DNA of 64,000 nt from Paenibacillus agricola (GCF_011440305.1 NZ_JAAOIW010000008.1:248001-312000), one strand, 5' to 3'; shown: positions 7,611-16,702, numbered from the stretch's first letter. The notes: generated from the letters alone by a model not told the origin. Translations and numbers: made by a program.

Positions 7611-9965
7611 TTACACGTTCTTGTATTTATCCCGGTACTGGCTTGGCGTCAAGCCCTCATGCCGTTTGAAGAGGCGGTTGAAATACGTAGGCTGATAGCC
7701 GACTAATTGGGCAATATCGTTAATCTTGGAATTCGTGTTTGCAAGCAGCCACTTCGACTTGTCGAGACGTATAGCCGTCAAATAATCGATAAAGGTAGTC
7801 CCCGTCGCTTTTTTAAACCACTTGCTTAGTGTCAGCGCATGAATACCGTACAGTTCTGCGCACATCTCCAGCGATATTTCGGTATTATACTTTTCTTGAA
7901 TCAGCACGATGATTTGATCTACGGTATCCTTCAGTTTATTGCTTTGCAACTGGGACGCCTCTCTGATCTCCTGGATATAAGGCCGAATGACGCAGTCACT
8001 GAACCATTCTATCACCTCATGAGGCTCCTTCATTTGCGCCAGCTGTTCATACAGCTCCGCAGCAGATTCTTGAAAAGGCGGGGGGAAACCCGCTTTTAGG
8101 AAGCCGAACTGTAGATTGCCGAACAATTGCAGCATCCCCTGCTGGAACAAAAACTGCTTACCAGCATGCCGTGCGAGCTCTTGGCAGAAGCTTTCCAGCA
8201 GTTCAATCGCTTCTTTCTCTCTTGCAGTACGAACAGCATCAATCAGCTCCGTTTCCAGTGCGAATGGATATCGGATTGGCACGCTTTCCTGACGGGTATA
8301 ATGATTGGCATCCAGTATTTGATTCGTATCGGTCAAATCCCTGAACTTCAGAACACCCATGGCTTCCTCCAAAACCTGTGGAAGCTGAGCAACATTGAAG
8401 GTAACTCTTCCTAATGAAGCTGTAACCTCCAATTGAAAGCTAGAGCTGACTAAGGAGCTGACTTCATCTGCAAGCTGGTACATCTGTTCCTTGATCCACT
8501 TTTCCGACTTGAAATCAGGGTACATAAGCAGTATTCCTACGGTTCCGCTCTGTAAATTCATCATTTCAGAATGCTCATGACGCTTCTTCACGAGCTGTGT
8601 TACCGCATGTACAACAGCAGAGGCCATAATTTCATGACTACCCTGGGAGTGCAGGTCATTAGTTTTGTTGAAGCCCAACCATTGTATGACCAGAACTGTG
8701 AATGACGTATTACGAACTGTCCAGCCTAGCCTTTCCATTCGCTTCAGAAGTACTTCCTCATCTGATGTGTGGAGCCTTTTATGCATAAGTTGGAGAAGAT
8801 AGCCTTCCCTCAGATGGGGAAGTTGCTCCTGAAGCTGTTCATCAAGCAAGCTGCTTTGCTCCGTGAGAATATTCCACCTATTGGTAATAAACTCAATTTC
8901 ATCAACCAATTCCGTTCCGGAATCGGTATGCCCATGGTTTCGGAACGTATGCGTCAGCAGACGGATCGGCCTGTACAGACGATTTGACGCGATCATCGAG
9001 ATTCCAATCCCTGTGACTAGCACTAGCAAGCTGAAGCCATAGATAATGCGTGAGGCCAAAGTAACAGGCGCCGATAAACGTGACAGCGAGGTACCCGTTA
9101 CATAAATCCATGCGCTCCCTAATCTGTTCATTCGACTATAGGATACCGAATACGTCTCATGCTCCCATGAATGGACGAAGGTTTCTGTTGCCTGCCCGTT
9201 AACCGGAATCGCCTGCCGCCACGCCTCTTCCAATTTCGTAGGCTTCGACCTACCTTCAGCCGTTACAATCCAATCCCCTTGACTTTGTATGAGGAAAGAT
9301 CCCTTCTGGCCGTCAGCTGTAGACTCCCCTATCATTTGGGCCATACGTGATTTGTTTATATAGACAATTAGTGCGGCAAAGGGGTGACCCGAGCCTACAG
9401 GCAGTTTATATATAAGTACTGGCATCTCTTCCCCGTCTTTCGCTCCCGTAGTAACAAAGGACGGCAGCCAATAAGCAGTTCGCGGCTGCTCGAGCAGAAC
9501 GCGAAACCGATCCTTCTCCCCCTCCGTGCGGATAGCGTTAACCCCACTCTCCCCTGAATAGATCGTTTCAGACCCAACAAGGTACAAGTTAACCTGATCA
9601 ATGAGCGGATTGGAACCCTTGAGAGCTAACAGGGAATTGAATATATCACGTATATATTCATAATCGTAGGTAGCCTCCAGCGCCCGGAGTCTTATTCCAT
9701 ATTCCGGATTGGATGCGTATTGAGTAACAGTCTTTTCTAAATGAGACAAATAATCATCGATACGCTTGGCAGATAGTGCCACCTCATTCTGGCGGGAAGC
9801 TACAATCGTCTTTTCTATTTGGTAAGTTCCAATCAAATCTGCACCAAATCCTATAGTTATAGTCGGAATACAAGTAATAACAAGAACCCAAATGAGGCTT
9901 TTCCGATAGAATCGCCCTTTAGGCCATGACAATAATATTTTATTCAAATAAACTAACCATTTCAT
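7611..9965 (-). CDS. Membrane-anchored AraC-family sensor-regulator
   Basis: 784 residues. One transmembrane helix near residues 24-45 (SLIWVLVITCIPTITIGFG) and a second near 300-325 (GFSLLVLVTGIGISMIASN) enclose an extracellular sensing region of the Cache kind. A long cytoplasmic linker follows, then a C-terminal AraC DNA-binding domain of two helix-turn-helix units in the last 100 residues, including SLEMCAELYGIHALTLSKWFKK in the first and INDIAQLVGYQPTYFNRLFKR in the second. There is no receiver or kinase domain, so it is a one-component transmembrane regulator. It is the first gene of the operon with the importer and sulfatase and most likely activates them when the glycan is outside. 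GGAAGG lies upstream of the ATG at 9965. Confidence 0.9.
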   Translation of the reverse strand: MKWLVYLNKILLSWPKGRFYRKSLIWVLVITCIPTITIGFGADLIGTYQIEKTIVASRQNEVALSAKRIDDYLSHLEKTVTQYASNPEYGIRLRALEATYDYEYIRDIFNSLLALKGSNPLIDQVNLYLVGSETIYSGESGVNAIRTEGEKDRFRVLLEQPRTAYWLPSFVTTGAKDGEEMPVLIYKLPVGSGHPFAALIVYINKSRMAQMIGESTADGQKGSFLIQSQGDWIVTAEGRSKPTKLEEAWRQAIPVNGQATETFVHSWEHETYSVSYSRMNRLGSAWIYVTGTSLSRLSAPVTLASRIIYGFSLLVLVTGIGISMIASNRLYRPIRLLTHTFRNHGHTDSGTELVDEIEFITNRWNILTEQSSLLDEQLQEQLPHLREGYLLQLMHKRLHTSDEEVLLKRMERLGWTVRNTSFTVLVIQWLGFNKTNDLHSQGSHEIMASAVVHAVTQLVKKRHEHSEMMNLQSGTVGILLMYPDFKSEKWIKEQMYQLADEVSSLVSSSFQLEVTASLGRVTFNVAQLPQVLEEAMGVLKFRDLTDTNQILDANHYTRQESVPIRYPFALETELIDAVRTAREKEAIELLESFCQELARHAGKQFLFQQGMLQLFGNLQFGFLKAGFPPPFQESAAELYEQLAQMKEPHEVIEWFSDCVIRPYIQEIREASQLQSNKLKDTVDQIIVLIQEKYNTEISLEMCAELYGIHALTLSKWFKKATGTTFIDYLTAIRLDKSKWLLANTNSKINDIAQLVGYQPTYFNRLFKRHEGLTPSQYRDKYKNV

Positions 9966-10205
9966 TAACGGATAGGCCTTCCTTCCATTTCACCGGTTCA
10001 GCTGAATAAATAAACCATACCTTATATTAACTTTCATAGCAATAACACTTTTTTCCCAGCAGTTTACTTGGTTATAATACATTTCTCCAACTTATCTTTT
10101 TTATGTTTTGGCCGATCTGGACGCCGCTACTTCCCAAGTCCTTCGACTTGAATAGGGTGGGCGAGTTTGGTGGAGATCAGAAGAAACCAGGTATTGTTGG
10201 CCTGT
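9966..10205. other. Gene-free upstream region of the sensor-regulator
   Basis: No supportable gene. On the minus strand a possible promoter reads TTGCTA, 17 bases, TATGGT about 60 bases before the regulator start; it is only a moderate match. The stretch joins repeat copy B. Confidence 0.3.
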
Positions 10206-10406
10206 AGACACGACCAACCACGAGGATTTCGCCACGTCCGTCCGTAGTCAAGCAAGAGCTGTTTCGCCTCAGCGGCGACGCTGTGTAACGCAAAAAGGAG
10301 CTTGCCACCGTACTTACAGTGGCAGACTCCTTTTCGTTGTTGTGGATTTGCAGTTTGGAGACGATCCGTTGTGTGGCAAATCCACAATTCTCCGCAGCGT
10401 AATACT
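10206..10406 (+). repeat. Dispersed two-hairpin repeat, copy B
   Basis: One of the two longest copies. An upstream arm (GAGGATTTCGCCACGTCCG, then AAGCAAGAGCTGTTTCGCC) leads to GTGTAACGC, then hairpin 1 with AAAAAGGAGCTTGCCAC paired to GTGGCAGACTCCTTTT, then hairpin 2 with TGTGGATTTGC paired to GCAAATCCACA. On the minus strand hairpin 1 ends in a T-run, so it can act as a terminator for the SLH gene, which ends at 10462. Confidence 0.75.
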
Positions 10407-10411
10407 AAAGA

Positions 10412-10445
10412 TCCTTGAGGGGGCCACTTAAGGCTCCCTCAAGGA
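10412..10445 (-). terminator. Hairpin terminator of the SLH gene
   Basis: Perfect 10-bp stem TCCTTGAGGG/CCCTCAAGGA with a 14-base loop, 17 bases past the stop of the SLH gene. The T-stretch after it on the minus strand is short (ATCTTTAG). Repeat copy B follows directly as a second hairpin. Confidence 0.65.
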
Positions 10446-10461
10446 CAATGGAATCGAATGA

Positions 10462-13400
10462 TTACTTGTCGTTTGCCTTTTGCTCGGAAGCATGATCGAT
10501 TGATGCTTCCTGAATTTGTCCAAATGCCCAGTGATCATTCGGAACATCCGACCATTTAGCGGCCATAGTAGTTAATGGCCCTCGAACTAGCAACTTATTG
10601 ACCATCACAACCACCTCAGCACGCTTCATTGGCTGCTCAGGACGGAACATACCGTCCGCATAACCGCTGATAATGCCAGTCACCTTCAATTGCTCAATGG
10701 CTGACTGGGCCCAATGCCCTTTTACATCTGGGAAGCTTTCGCCGCTGCTTGGAGTGTTGCTCAGCAATCGGGATAAGATCACGGCAACTTCAGCGCGGGT
10801 AATCATCTGCTCCGCTTTGAAACTTCCATCCGCATAACCTTCCATTAAGCCCATTTTCGTCACTTGCTCGATAGCCACTTGGGCCCAGTGATTCGAAGCG
10901 ATATCCGTGTAAGTGAAGTGGGCTTTATTGGCTGCTTTCTCGGATGTTCTGAACAGCAGGGTTGCCATTTCAGCGCGGGTAATGCTTTTTTCCGGACCGA
11001 ATGTACCGTCTGGATAACCGGAGATATACGCTTTATGCTGCTTCTCCACCTCTGGCTTCACGTCTTCCATTTCCACTTTGATGGGTTCTTTGACTGTGAT
11101 CGGTTCACTTTGCTGATAACTGTCGCTTCCTCCGGAAGAAGACGACTCCTGCAACGACTCCTGCAATTTCAATTCGATGGAGGCGGTAATTGCTGTCACC
11201 GTCTCGTTGCCTGCTGCATCCTTGAGCTTCATGTGCACAGTTTTGGTACCGTTACCCGCTAATAATGTCCATGGCTTCGTTCCGGCAACCGGCTCCCATG
11301 CGCTCCAAGTCACCTCGTCGTTGGAGAACGACATCTGGACATTGCCTGTTCCCGGGACCGATGGAGGGAGCGAAATTGCCAGCTTCATGGAAGCAGCCAG
11401 CTCCCGCAGGATCAAATCGTTACTTGACGCAAGCCATATCGGCTGCTTTTCTGCTTTTGTCAAGATAAGCGCTCCTATCCCATCGGGATCTTCGCCTGTC
11501 ACGGTCAGAGTAACCGATACCGAGTTGGTCGCCGCCGCTCCGCCGTTAATGCTCAATGTTCCTGCTGGAGATGTTTTGTCGAAATTCACACTCTTACCAC
11601 TGCTGTCCGTTGTCGTATCCACTGTTTTACTTGTACCGGGAGCACTTGCAGAGATGTAAATGCGCATATCCCCTTCGCTGTCACTAGCCGTGAACGTACG
11701 CGCTGCGCTGTACACGTTGCCGCTAACGCTCGTGGCGGTTATTGCAGTTCCAAAATTACCGATATATACGTCCGGAAGAGCGCTAAGCTCCCTATTAGAT
11801 GTAAACGTCACGGTCACGGTGTCGCCTACTTTGGCCACTCCGGCCGTCGGATTGCTGCTCGATATGCTGTTCAACGTCATCTCCAGAGGAAGCGCTCCCT
11901 TGGTTAAGGTTACCGTGACGGCATGTGCTGCGTCTTTGGTAGATTCGATTCCGTTATCGGTTGCGGTGATAACAAATTTATAAGTTCCGGCGGTTAAATC
12001 GCCGATGTTGGCCGCGGCCACCGATCCGTCCGCAGCGCTCGTTCCAAGAGAGATGGCCGGTCCTAATTCTCCGGCATCAACTGAGCTATTGGTATTGCTA
12101 TCCGTCCATAAATAAGCTGTTACCGGCAAATTTGCTCCTACTGCATTCACAACGCTTTGGAGCTTATCCTGCGTTCCCGTGTAGTTATCTACAACGGCAA
12201 ATTTAGAAGCATCGACATCGGTTTGGAGCGTTATTGAATAGCTTATTGGATAACCGGGAGTATTGTAGACCCAAACACCGTCTGGAGGAGAAGAATTGAA
12301 ATTTGTATAAATGAAAATTTTATATTCGCCTCCGGCCATTGGCATTTTCGTGCTGTCCAGAGTATCGGTGGGAGAGCCTGTCCAATTCCATCCCTCAGCC
12401 TCATCCTTATTAATCCCGTAAGGGATAGGAGATTTATTGATAGGCTTATCGCTAGCAAGATCAGGAATCCGCGTCAATATTGATGGCAACATATAAATAT
12501 CATACGTATATCTATCTTTATCCGAATCAAGGCTAAGGTGCCAAAACTCCCATGTAACGGAAATATCTCTTCCGTCTATACCCACCTTAGTCTGATCATT
12601 GTCTGTTGCATTACCAGCGGCGGCCGTCCCATAGGCTGCAAAGCCCAGTTGAAGTTCGGTTTGATCCGCCGCAATTTCTAGGTTGGTTAAAGGAATTTGG
12701 TACTCGTATACTTTATGCTGATAGGATACCTTGTCTGAATACGTAAAAAATTGTTGGCCCCAGGTCGTTTCGGGAACGGATACCTTAAATTCCTTGACAC
12801 CGGAGCTCGTTTTAACATAAACTTTCGTATAATCCGCGTCCCCGTCAAATGTATTGTCAGGAGTAAAATCAATGGCGACATACAAATTTTCATCGTCATT
12901 CCATACCCATCCATACGTTACACCATCCGGATGACCGGAATCCGGTACGGTATACTGCTGAAAGAACGGCGCTTGCAAAGAGATTTCATTTAATTGCCCG
13001 TCCATTACGAGATTTCCCCGAGAAGAGTTAATTGGATAGGTATAATACTCGGAGTTGAGATCAAAGTCCTTATATAAATTGCTGGTTGGATAATGAAAAG
13101 GAATGGTGCTAATGACTTCCGGTTCAACACGTGCATCTACTTTCAATATACTGCTGGGATTCCCGTTAGCAAACTTCAAGATCATGCCGGATGCTTCGAC
13201 ATTGATTAAATCTTGGTCTGCAGTAGCCAGCTTGCGAACAGCTGTAGCTGTATCCCCGTTTACCTCGATTGGAGATTGAGTTCCAAGTAAAACGGAATCA
13301 AGATGTGATTTTCCGCCTCCTTGCTGCAGCACCCTGATTACCGCGGGCTCGTCTGCCTGGGTGCCGCTCAGTTGAAGCGATTTTTCAGATACAAACCGAC

Positions 13401-13572
13401 CGTAAGGCAGCGAGCCTTGCTCGATCCATTCTCCTTCTACTAGAACCGAAACTACCAATTCTCCGTAATCTACATCAAGATCGGCATGTGCCGATCTGCT
13501 CCAAAAAGGTAGTATACATAGTAGGGCAGTAACAAGCAGCAACAAACTTTTTTTCATACTTATATAGACCAT
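10462..13572 (-). CDS. Secreted SLH-domain cell-surface protein with Ig-like repeats
   Basis: 1036 residues. A signal peptide (MKKSLLLLVTALLCILPFW to SAHA, cleavage near residue 31) targets it for export. Around residues 170-330 a region with NLVMDGQLNEISLQ and WNDDENLYVAIDFTPD resembles DOMON/CBM9-like carbohydrate-binding sandwiches. The middle holds Ig-like or cadherin-like strands (GALPLEMTLNSISSSNPT and repeats of TVTLTVTG type). The last 190 residues carry three SLH motifs: SGYPDGTFGPEKSITRAEMA, EGYADGSFKAEQMITRAEVA and SGYADGMFRPEQPMKRAEVV. SLH triplets bind pyruvylated secondary cell-wall polymer. No catalytic domain was recognised, so an S-layer-attached carbohydrate-binding or adhesin role is likely. 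AGGGGGG precedes the ATG at 13572; an internal ATG five codons later is an alternative. Confidence 0.85.
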   Translation of the reverse strand: MVYISMKKSLLLLVTALLCILPFWSRSAHADLDVDYGELVVSVLVEGEWIEQGSLPYGRFVSEKSLQLSGTQADEPAVIRVLQQGGGKSHLDSVLLGTQSPIEVNGDTATAVRKLATADQDLINVEASGMILKFANGNPSSILKVDARVEPEVISTIPFHYPTSNLYKDFDLNSEYYTYPINSSRGNLVMDGQLNEISLQAPFFQQYTVPDSGHPDGVTYGWVWNDDENLYVAIDFTPDNTFDGDADYTKVYVKTSSGVKEFKVSVPETTWGQQFFTYSDKVSYQHKVYEYQIPLTNLEIAADQTELQLGFAAYGTAAAGNATDNDQTKVGIDGRDISVTWEFWHLSLDSDKDRYTYDIYMLPSILTRIPDLASDKPINKSPIPYGINKDEAEGWNWTGSPTDTLDSTKMPMAGGEYKIFIYTNFNSSPPDGVWVYNTPGYPISYSITLQTDVDASKFAVVDNYTGTQDKLQSVVNAVGANLPVTAYLWTDSNTNSSVDAGELGPAISLGTSAADGSVAAANIGDLTAGTYKFVITATDNGIESTKDAAHAVTVTLTKGALPLEMTLNSISSSNPTAGVAKVGDTVTVTFTSNRELSALPDVYIGNFGTAITATSVSGNVYSAARTFTASDSEGDMRIYISASAPGTSKTVDTTTDSSGKSVNFDKTSPAGTLSINGGAAATNSVSVTLTVTGEDPDGIGALILTKAEKQPIWLASSNDLILRELAASMKLAISLPPSVPGTGNVQMSFSNDEVTWSAWEPVAGTKPWTLLAGNGTKTVHMKLKDAAGNETVTAITASIELKLQESLQESSSSGGSDSYQQSEPITVKEPIKVEMEDVKPEVEKQHKAYISGYPDGTFGPEKSITRAEMATLLFRTSEKAANKAHFTYTDIASNHWAQVAIEQVTKMGLMEGYADGSFKAEQMITRAEVAVILSRLLSNTPSSGESFPDVKGHWAQSAIEQLKVTGIISGYADGMFRPEQPMKRAEVVVMVNKLLVRGPLTTMAAKWSDVPNDHWAFGQIQEASIDHASEQKANDK

Positions 13573-13854
13573 ATTTCCCCCCTGTAACCCTTATTGATGT
13601 CGTGTCTCTGAAAACGTGGATTTCCCATTATTCCCTTCTCCTCCTCTAAGTAAAAAAATCTCCACAATTCCAGTTCCCGCTTCATCCGATTGAACCGCAT
13701 AAGTGGCTCCACGATGCAAATGGTGGATTAACAGTGATTTGAGCACAGTTTTCTAGATGGCGGTCACTGAATTGGTTTCAATACTTGGTAGTATAACAGG
13801 GCACAATGAAAGAATTCTGAAAGATCATTACCCTTGCATCTGACTTTTAATCCG
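13573..13854. other. Upstream region of the SLH gene
   Basis: No supportable gene. On the minus strand an extended -10 (TGTTATACT, 13790-13798) without a good -35 lies about 220 bases before the SLH start; this is only a candidate promoter. Confidence 0.3.
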
Positions 13855-13980
13855 ATGCCGTGTAACGCAAAAAGGAGCCTGCCACCGTATTTCAGTGGCA
13901 AAGCTCCTTTCGTTGTTGTCGATTTGCAGTATGGAGACGAACCGATGTGTAGCAAATCCATAATCCGCCGCGTGTTGATT
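13855..13980 (+). repeat. Dispersed two-hairpin repeat, copy C
   Basis: It has GTGTAACGC, hairpin 1 (AAAAGGAGCCTGCCAC with GTGGCAAAGCTCCTTT) and hairpin 2 (GATTTGC with GCAAATC), ending in CATAATCCGCCGCGTG. It lies downstream of the minus-strand TM2 operon and upstream of the SLH gene. The far-upstream arm seen in B, D and E is absent. Confidence 0.75.
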
Positions 13981-14022
13981 AGGATTTTTTGGGGGAGGCT
14001 ACTTAACTTCAACCTCTAATAC

Positions 14023-14052
14023 AAAAAACCTATCCCTTGTATCAACGATAGG
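14023..14052 (-). terminator. Intrinsic terminator after the TM2 gene
   Basis: On the minus strand CCTATC pairs with GATAGG and is followed directly by TTTTTTG, 48 bases past the stop of the TM2 gene. It should end the three-gene SPFH operon. Confidence 0.7.
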
Positions 14053-14099
14053 CTGGCATATCTTATTTCGAGTAACTCTTAGTTATTCCTGTTATGTAA

Positions 14100-14585
14100 T
14101 TAAAAGGGCTTAATTTTTCTGTATTTCCTGTTAAATGACTGCTCACTCGATGCAAGGTAAATAACCCCTTCAATCAAAGCGATGATACCCGGGATTCCTG
14201 TCCAACAAAAAAGTAAATAGACGATTCCCAATCCAATATTCTCCAAATAAAAGTGGTGTACCCCCAAACTCCCAAGTAAAATGGCAAGTATGCCGGCAGT
14301 TGTCTTGCTTTTATTAGAAGTATATATATTGTTCATGTTGTTCATGTTGTTATTCATATTATTCATATTGATGGCAGACGACACGGTTTCCATGATTTCT
14401 TTGACATCGATGGTAGAGTTCGAATTAGACGTAGTATAAGTCGTCGTTTGAAAGAAGGAATTTGGAGATTGCTGCTGATTTGAAAATTGAGGTTGGCTAA
14501 CAGAGATGTTTTCTCCGCAATATTTACACTCTGTTACATTGGGTCCGACCGGAGCTCCACATGCTTGGCAGTTATTTGTGCTCAT
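14100..14585 (-). CDS. TM2-domain membrane protein with N-terminal zinc ribbon
   Basis: 161 residues. The N terminus has a four-cysteine zinc ribbon (CQACG...CKYCG, residues 6-23). A low-complexity linker follows, rich in Asn and Met (a run of Asn-Met units near residues 70-88). The C-terminal third is a TM2 domain: two hydrophobic helices with ILAILLGSLGVHHFYL, then GIPGIIALIEGVIYLA. TM2 proteins have mostly unknown roles. GGAGATG lies upstream of the ATG. It is third in the operon after the SPFH and 246-residue membrane proteins and shares the zinc-ribbon theme with the SPFH protein, suggesting a common membrane-associated assembly. Confidence 0.8.
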   Translation of the reverse strand: MSTNNCQACGAPVGPNVTECKYCGENISVSQPQFSNQQQSPNSFFQTTTYTTSNSNSTIDVKEIMETVSSAINMNNMNNNMNNMNNIYTSNKSKTTAGILAILLGSLGVHHFYLENIGLGIVYLLFCWTGIPGIIALIEGVIYLASSEQSFNRKYRKIKPF

Positions 14586-14609
14586 AATAACATCTCCTCG
14601 CTATTTATA

Positions 14610-15350
14610 CTATCTTACATTTAATACTTCCCTATTGACAATAAGTGCTCGGGTTTCATCAATCAGTTTCTGAATATCAACCATATTTTTATCTAATGTG
14701 TTAGTACGCGTATATAATTGCAAGTAATCCAAATTGCTCCGGATTGTATTTTCGAGTTCAAAAACTACGCTATTTCCAGTAATTCTTCCAAAAGGAGTCG
14801 AAGCATGAATTCGCTCTTTTAACGCTTTGAAGGAATGAATAATGGGCAAGATTCCCTCGATATTTTGTTCTGCAGTAAGCGAGGCTTCAATAAACATTAG
14901 CTGCATATGGATGGATGTCTTATTCGACTGCTCTAATTCAACCTGGTACTCATTCTCTGTCTCACGCTTTGAAAAGAATAAAAAAACGGAAAGTACACCG
15001 ATTAAACCCGCAAAAGCAAGCAATTCCCAACCTATGTACCACACCGTACTTCCTACAATAAAGAATACAGAAATGAGATTAGCAAGAGCCAAATAAATGA
15101 TGGATACGATAATAGTAGCTATTGGATAAACAACGCCGTATCCCCTCGACAATAATCTTGGAAAAATAACAGAAACACTGAAAAAAAATAGCCCTGTAAG
15201 CAAAACCATAGACATTAAAGCTAATTTTACAGGTGCAAGAATAAACAAACTGGAGAACATACTAATAAAGATCATAATAACGGCAATGTCAAAAACCAGA
15301 ACTCCCAACAATTTAAGCGATCTGGCTATTGAAAAATTGTAATTACTCAT
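14610..15350 (-). CDS. Membrane protein of unknown function in the SPFH operon
   Basis: 246 residues from the ATG at 15350. That start has GGAGGA seven bases before it, inside the last codons of the upstream gene; a GTG at 15356 would overlap the ribosome site and is less likely. The first 130 residues form about four transmembrane helices (FDIAVIMIFISMFSSLFIL, LMSMVLLTGLFFFSVSVIF, IATIIVSIIYLALANLISV, and WELLAFAGLIGVLSVFLFF). The rest is a soluble helical tail. I do not recognise the family. Its place after an SPFH/zinc-ribbon gene recalls the B. subtilis ydjHI gene pair, where ydjH is also a poorly characterised membrane protein. Confidence 0.75.
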   Translation of the reverse strand: MSNYNFSIARSLKLLGVLVFDIAVIMIFISMFSSLFILAPVKLALMSMVLLTGLFFFSVSVIFPRLLSRGYGVVYPIATIIVSIIYLALANLISVFFIVGSTVWYIGWELLAFAGLIGVLSVFLFFSKRETENEYQVELEQSNKTSIHMQLMFIEASLTAEQNIEGILPIIHSFKALKERIHASTPFGRITGNSVVFELENTIRSNLDYLQLYTRTNTLDKNMVDIQKLIDETRALIVNREVLNVR

Positions 15351-15352
15351 CT

Positions 15353-16498
15353 TCACTCCTCCAATTTAGTTCCGCAATCTGAACAGAACTTGGTTCCAGG
15401 CTTATTCTCTGTGTGGCATCCAGGACAAGTTTTATTTAACATGGATTTGCCGCAGTTTGAACAAAACTTGGCATTCTCATCCACTGTTGTGCTGCATGAG
15501 TAGCATTCAATTTGGGCAGTTGCAATCTTTTCTCCACAGCTGCAGCAAAATTTAGCTCCTGCCTCATTCATTTCCCCGCACTTTTTGCATGATAGTCCTT
15601 TAACCGGATTATTCATCACTCTACCTGCCGTGTTGGAAAATAAGTTACCCATCGCCAGACCCGCTCCAGCACCAAGACCTAAACCCATACCAGCCGATGC
15701 TATACTTCCTCCACCTTCATTGCCAGCTGCAGCTTCCATGACATCAAATGAGCGTTTAACCTGATAACGATTATCTCCTATAATGTCGAAAGCGGCCTTT
15801 TCACCAAGTATTTTATTAATCGTTTCAAAATCCTCATCGGGAAAATTAATCGATGACAAATTGAAATTGACAATTTGTATGCCAAAGCGCTCAAACTCAC
15901 CGGAAAGGCTTTCCTGAGATGTCTCTGATAAATCCTCCAGCAGTGGGGCTATTTCAAGCACAGAAATTTTTTTATTAATAATGGTATCTGCAATAATGGT
16001 TTTAACCTTAGTTACAGTAACACCTTTAAAGAAATTCAATACTGCATCATATTTAACGATCTGATCATCGCCAACAGCACCTATGATCTCTGTTAAAAAC
16101 ACACGGTAGTCCGTAATTCTAATTCCAAATTGCCCGAACGCGCGCACTCGCATCCTAACCAAATATTTAGGGTCGATTAAACTGATCGGATCACTCGTTC
16201 CCCATAAGACATCAAGTTTCACGGTTTTGTTTATAAAGAACACTTCTGCAGTGAAAGGGGTCCTGCCACCAAAAGGAATATTAATTAAGGATTGCAAAAT
16301 GGGGATATTTGGGGCGTTAAGCGTATAGGTACCTGCAGAAAAAAAGTCTAGCGCTTTGCCACCTTTAACAAAAACAGCTATTTGACCTTCACCGACAATA
16401 AGTTGTGTACCATAAACAAAACTTTCCCCAGGATACCGATAAACCAACCAGTTACGGTTGGCTATTCCATTAAATTTTATGACATCAATAATTGCCAA
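15353..16498 (-). CDS. SPFH-domain protein with C-terminal zinc ribbons, YdjI-like
   Basis: 381 residues, first gene of a three-gene operon. The start is a TTG at 16498 with GGGAG 10 bases upstream; no ATG fits better. Residues 20-260 form an SPFH (band 7-like) domain, seen in GEGQIAVFVKGGKALDFFSAGTYTL and in ERFGIQIVNFNLSSINFPDE. A glycine-rich linker with GLGLGAGAGLAMG follows, then about 85 residues with three or more CxxC pairs (CKKCGE, CCSCGE, CYSC, CSNCG, CPGC, CSDCG) forming zinc ribbons. The organisation matches B. subtilis YdjI, encoded with the PspA-like protein YdjF, which is thought to help recruit phage-shock-like proteins to stressed membrane. No PspA gene is in this window. Confidence 0.85.
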   Translation of the reverse strand: MAIIDVIKFNGIANRNWLVYRYPGESFVYGTQLIVGEGQIAVFVKGGKALDFFSAGTYTLNAPNIPILQSLINIPFGGRTPFTAEVFFINKTVKLDVLWGTSDPISLIDPKYLVRMRVRAFGQFGIRITDYRVFLTEIIGAVGDDQIVKYDAVLNFFKGVTVTKVKTIIADTIINKKISVLEIAPLLEDLSETSQESLSGEFERFGIQIVNFNLSSINFPDEDFETINKILGEKAAFDIIGDNRYQVKRSFDVMEAAAGNEGGGSIASAGMGLGLGAGAGLAMGNLFSNTAGRVMNNPVKGLSCKKCGEMNEAGAKFCCSCGEKIATAQIECYSCSTTVDENAKFCSNCGKSMLNKTCPGCHTENKPGTKFCSDCGTKLEE

Positions 16499-16542
16499 AA
16501 TTATCTCACTCCCACTTTGCCGCTTCCAAACTTTGTCTCCTA

Positions 16543-16572
16543 ATTGTATTACACCTTATCTCTTTAAATCAA
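16543..16572 (-). promoter_or_regulatory. Probable promoter of the SPFH operon
   Basis: Minus strand: TTGATT (16567-16572), 18-base spacer, TACAAT (16543-16548), about 45 bases before the TTG start. It is a plausible sigma-A promoter judged by eye. Confidence 0.45.
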
Positions 16573-16652
16573 TTATTAATTTCAATAAATGTCAGATGAT
16601 AGCATTGTGATCAGGAGCCATCCTACACAAATATTCCCATAGCGGTATCCGC

Positions 16653-16702
16653 AAAAAATGGCGCAGTCCGGGGACCCTATCAAACTCCCCGTTCAGCGCC
16701 AT
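16653..16702 (-). terminator. Intrinsic terminator of the GHL6/dehydrogenase operon
   Basis: On the minus strand ATGGCGC...GGGGA pairs with TCCCC...GCGCCAT and is followed by TTTTTT. It lies 54 bases beyond the dehydrogenase stop and should end the operon that begins at 22833. Confidence 0.8.

Noticed and set aside
10127-10387. Open frame of 86 codons across repeat copy B, with similar frames across copies C, D, E and F (13764-14012, 43634-43912, 54863-55075, 62385-62660)
   Set aside because: These frames exist because the repeat itself is open on the minus strand. They share only repeat-encoded stretches (for example LWICHT and ANPQQRKG), have different ends and lack consistent ribosome sites.
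11177-11983. Long plus-strand frames opposite the SLH gene
   Set aside because: They are antisense to a strongly supported gene with signal peptide and SLH motifs, and have no ribosome sites or recognisable domains.
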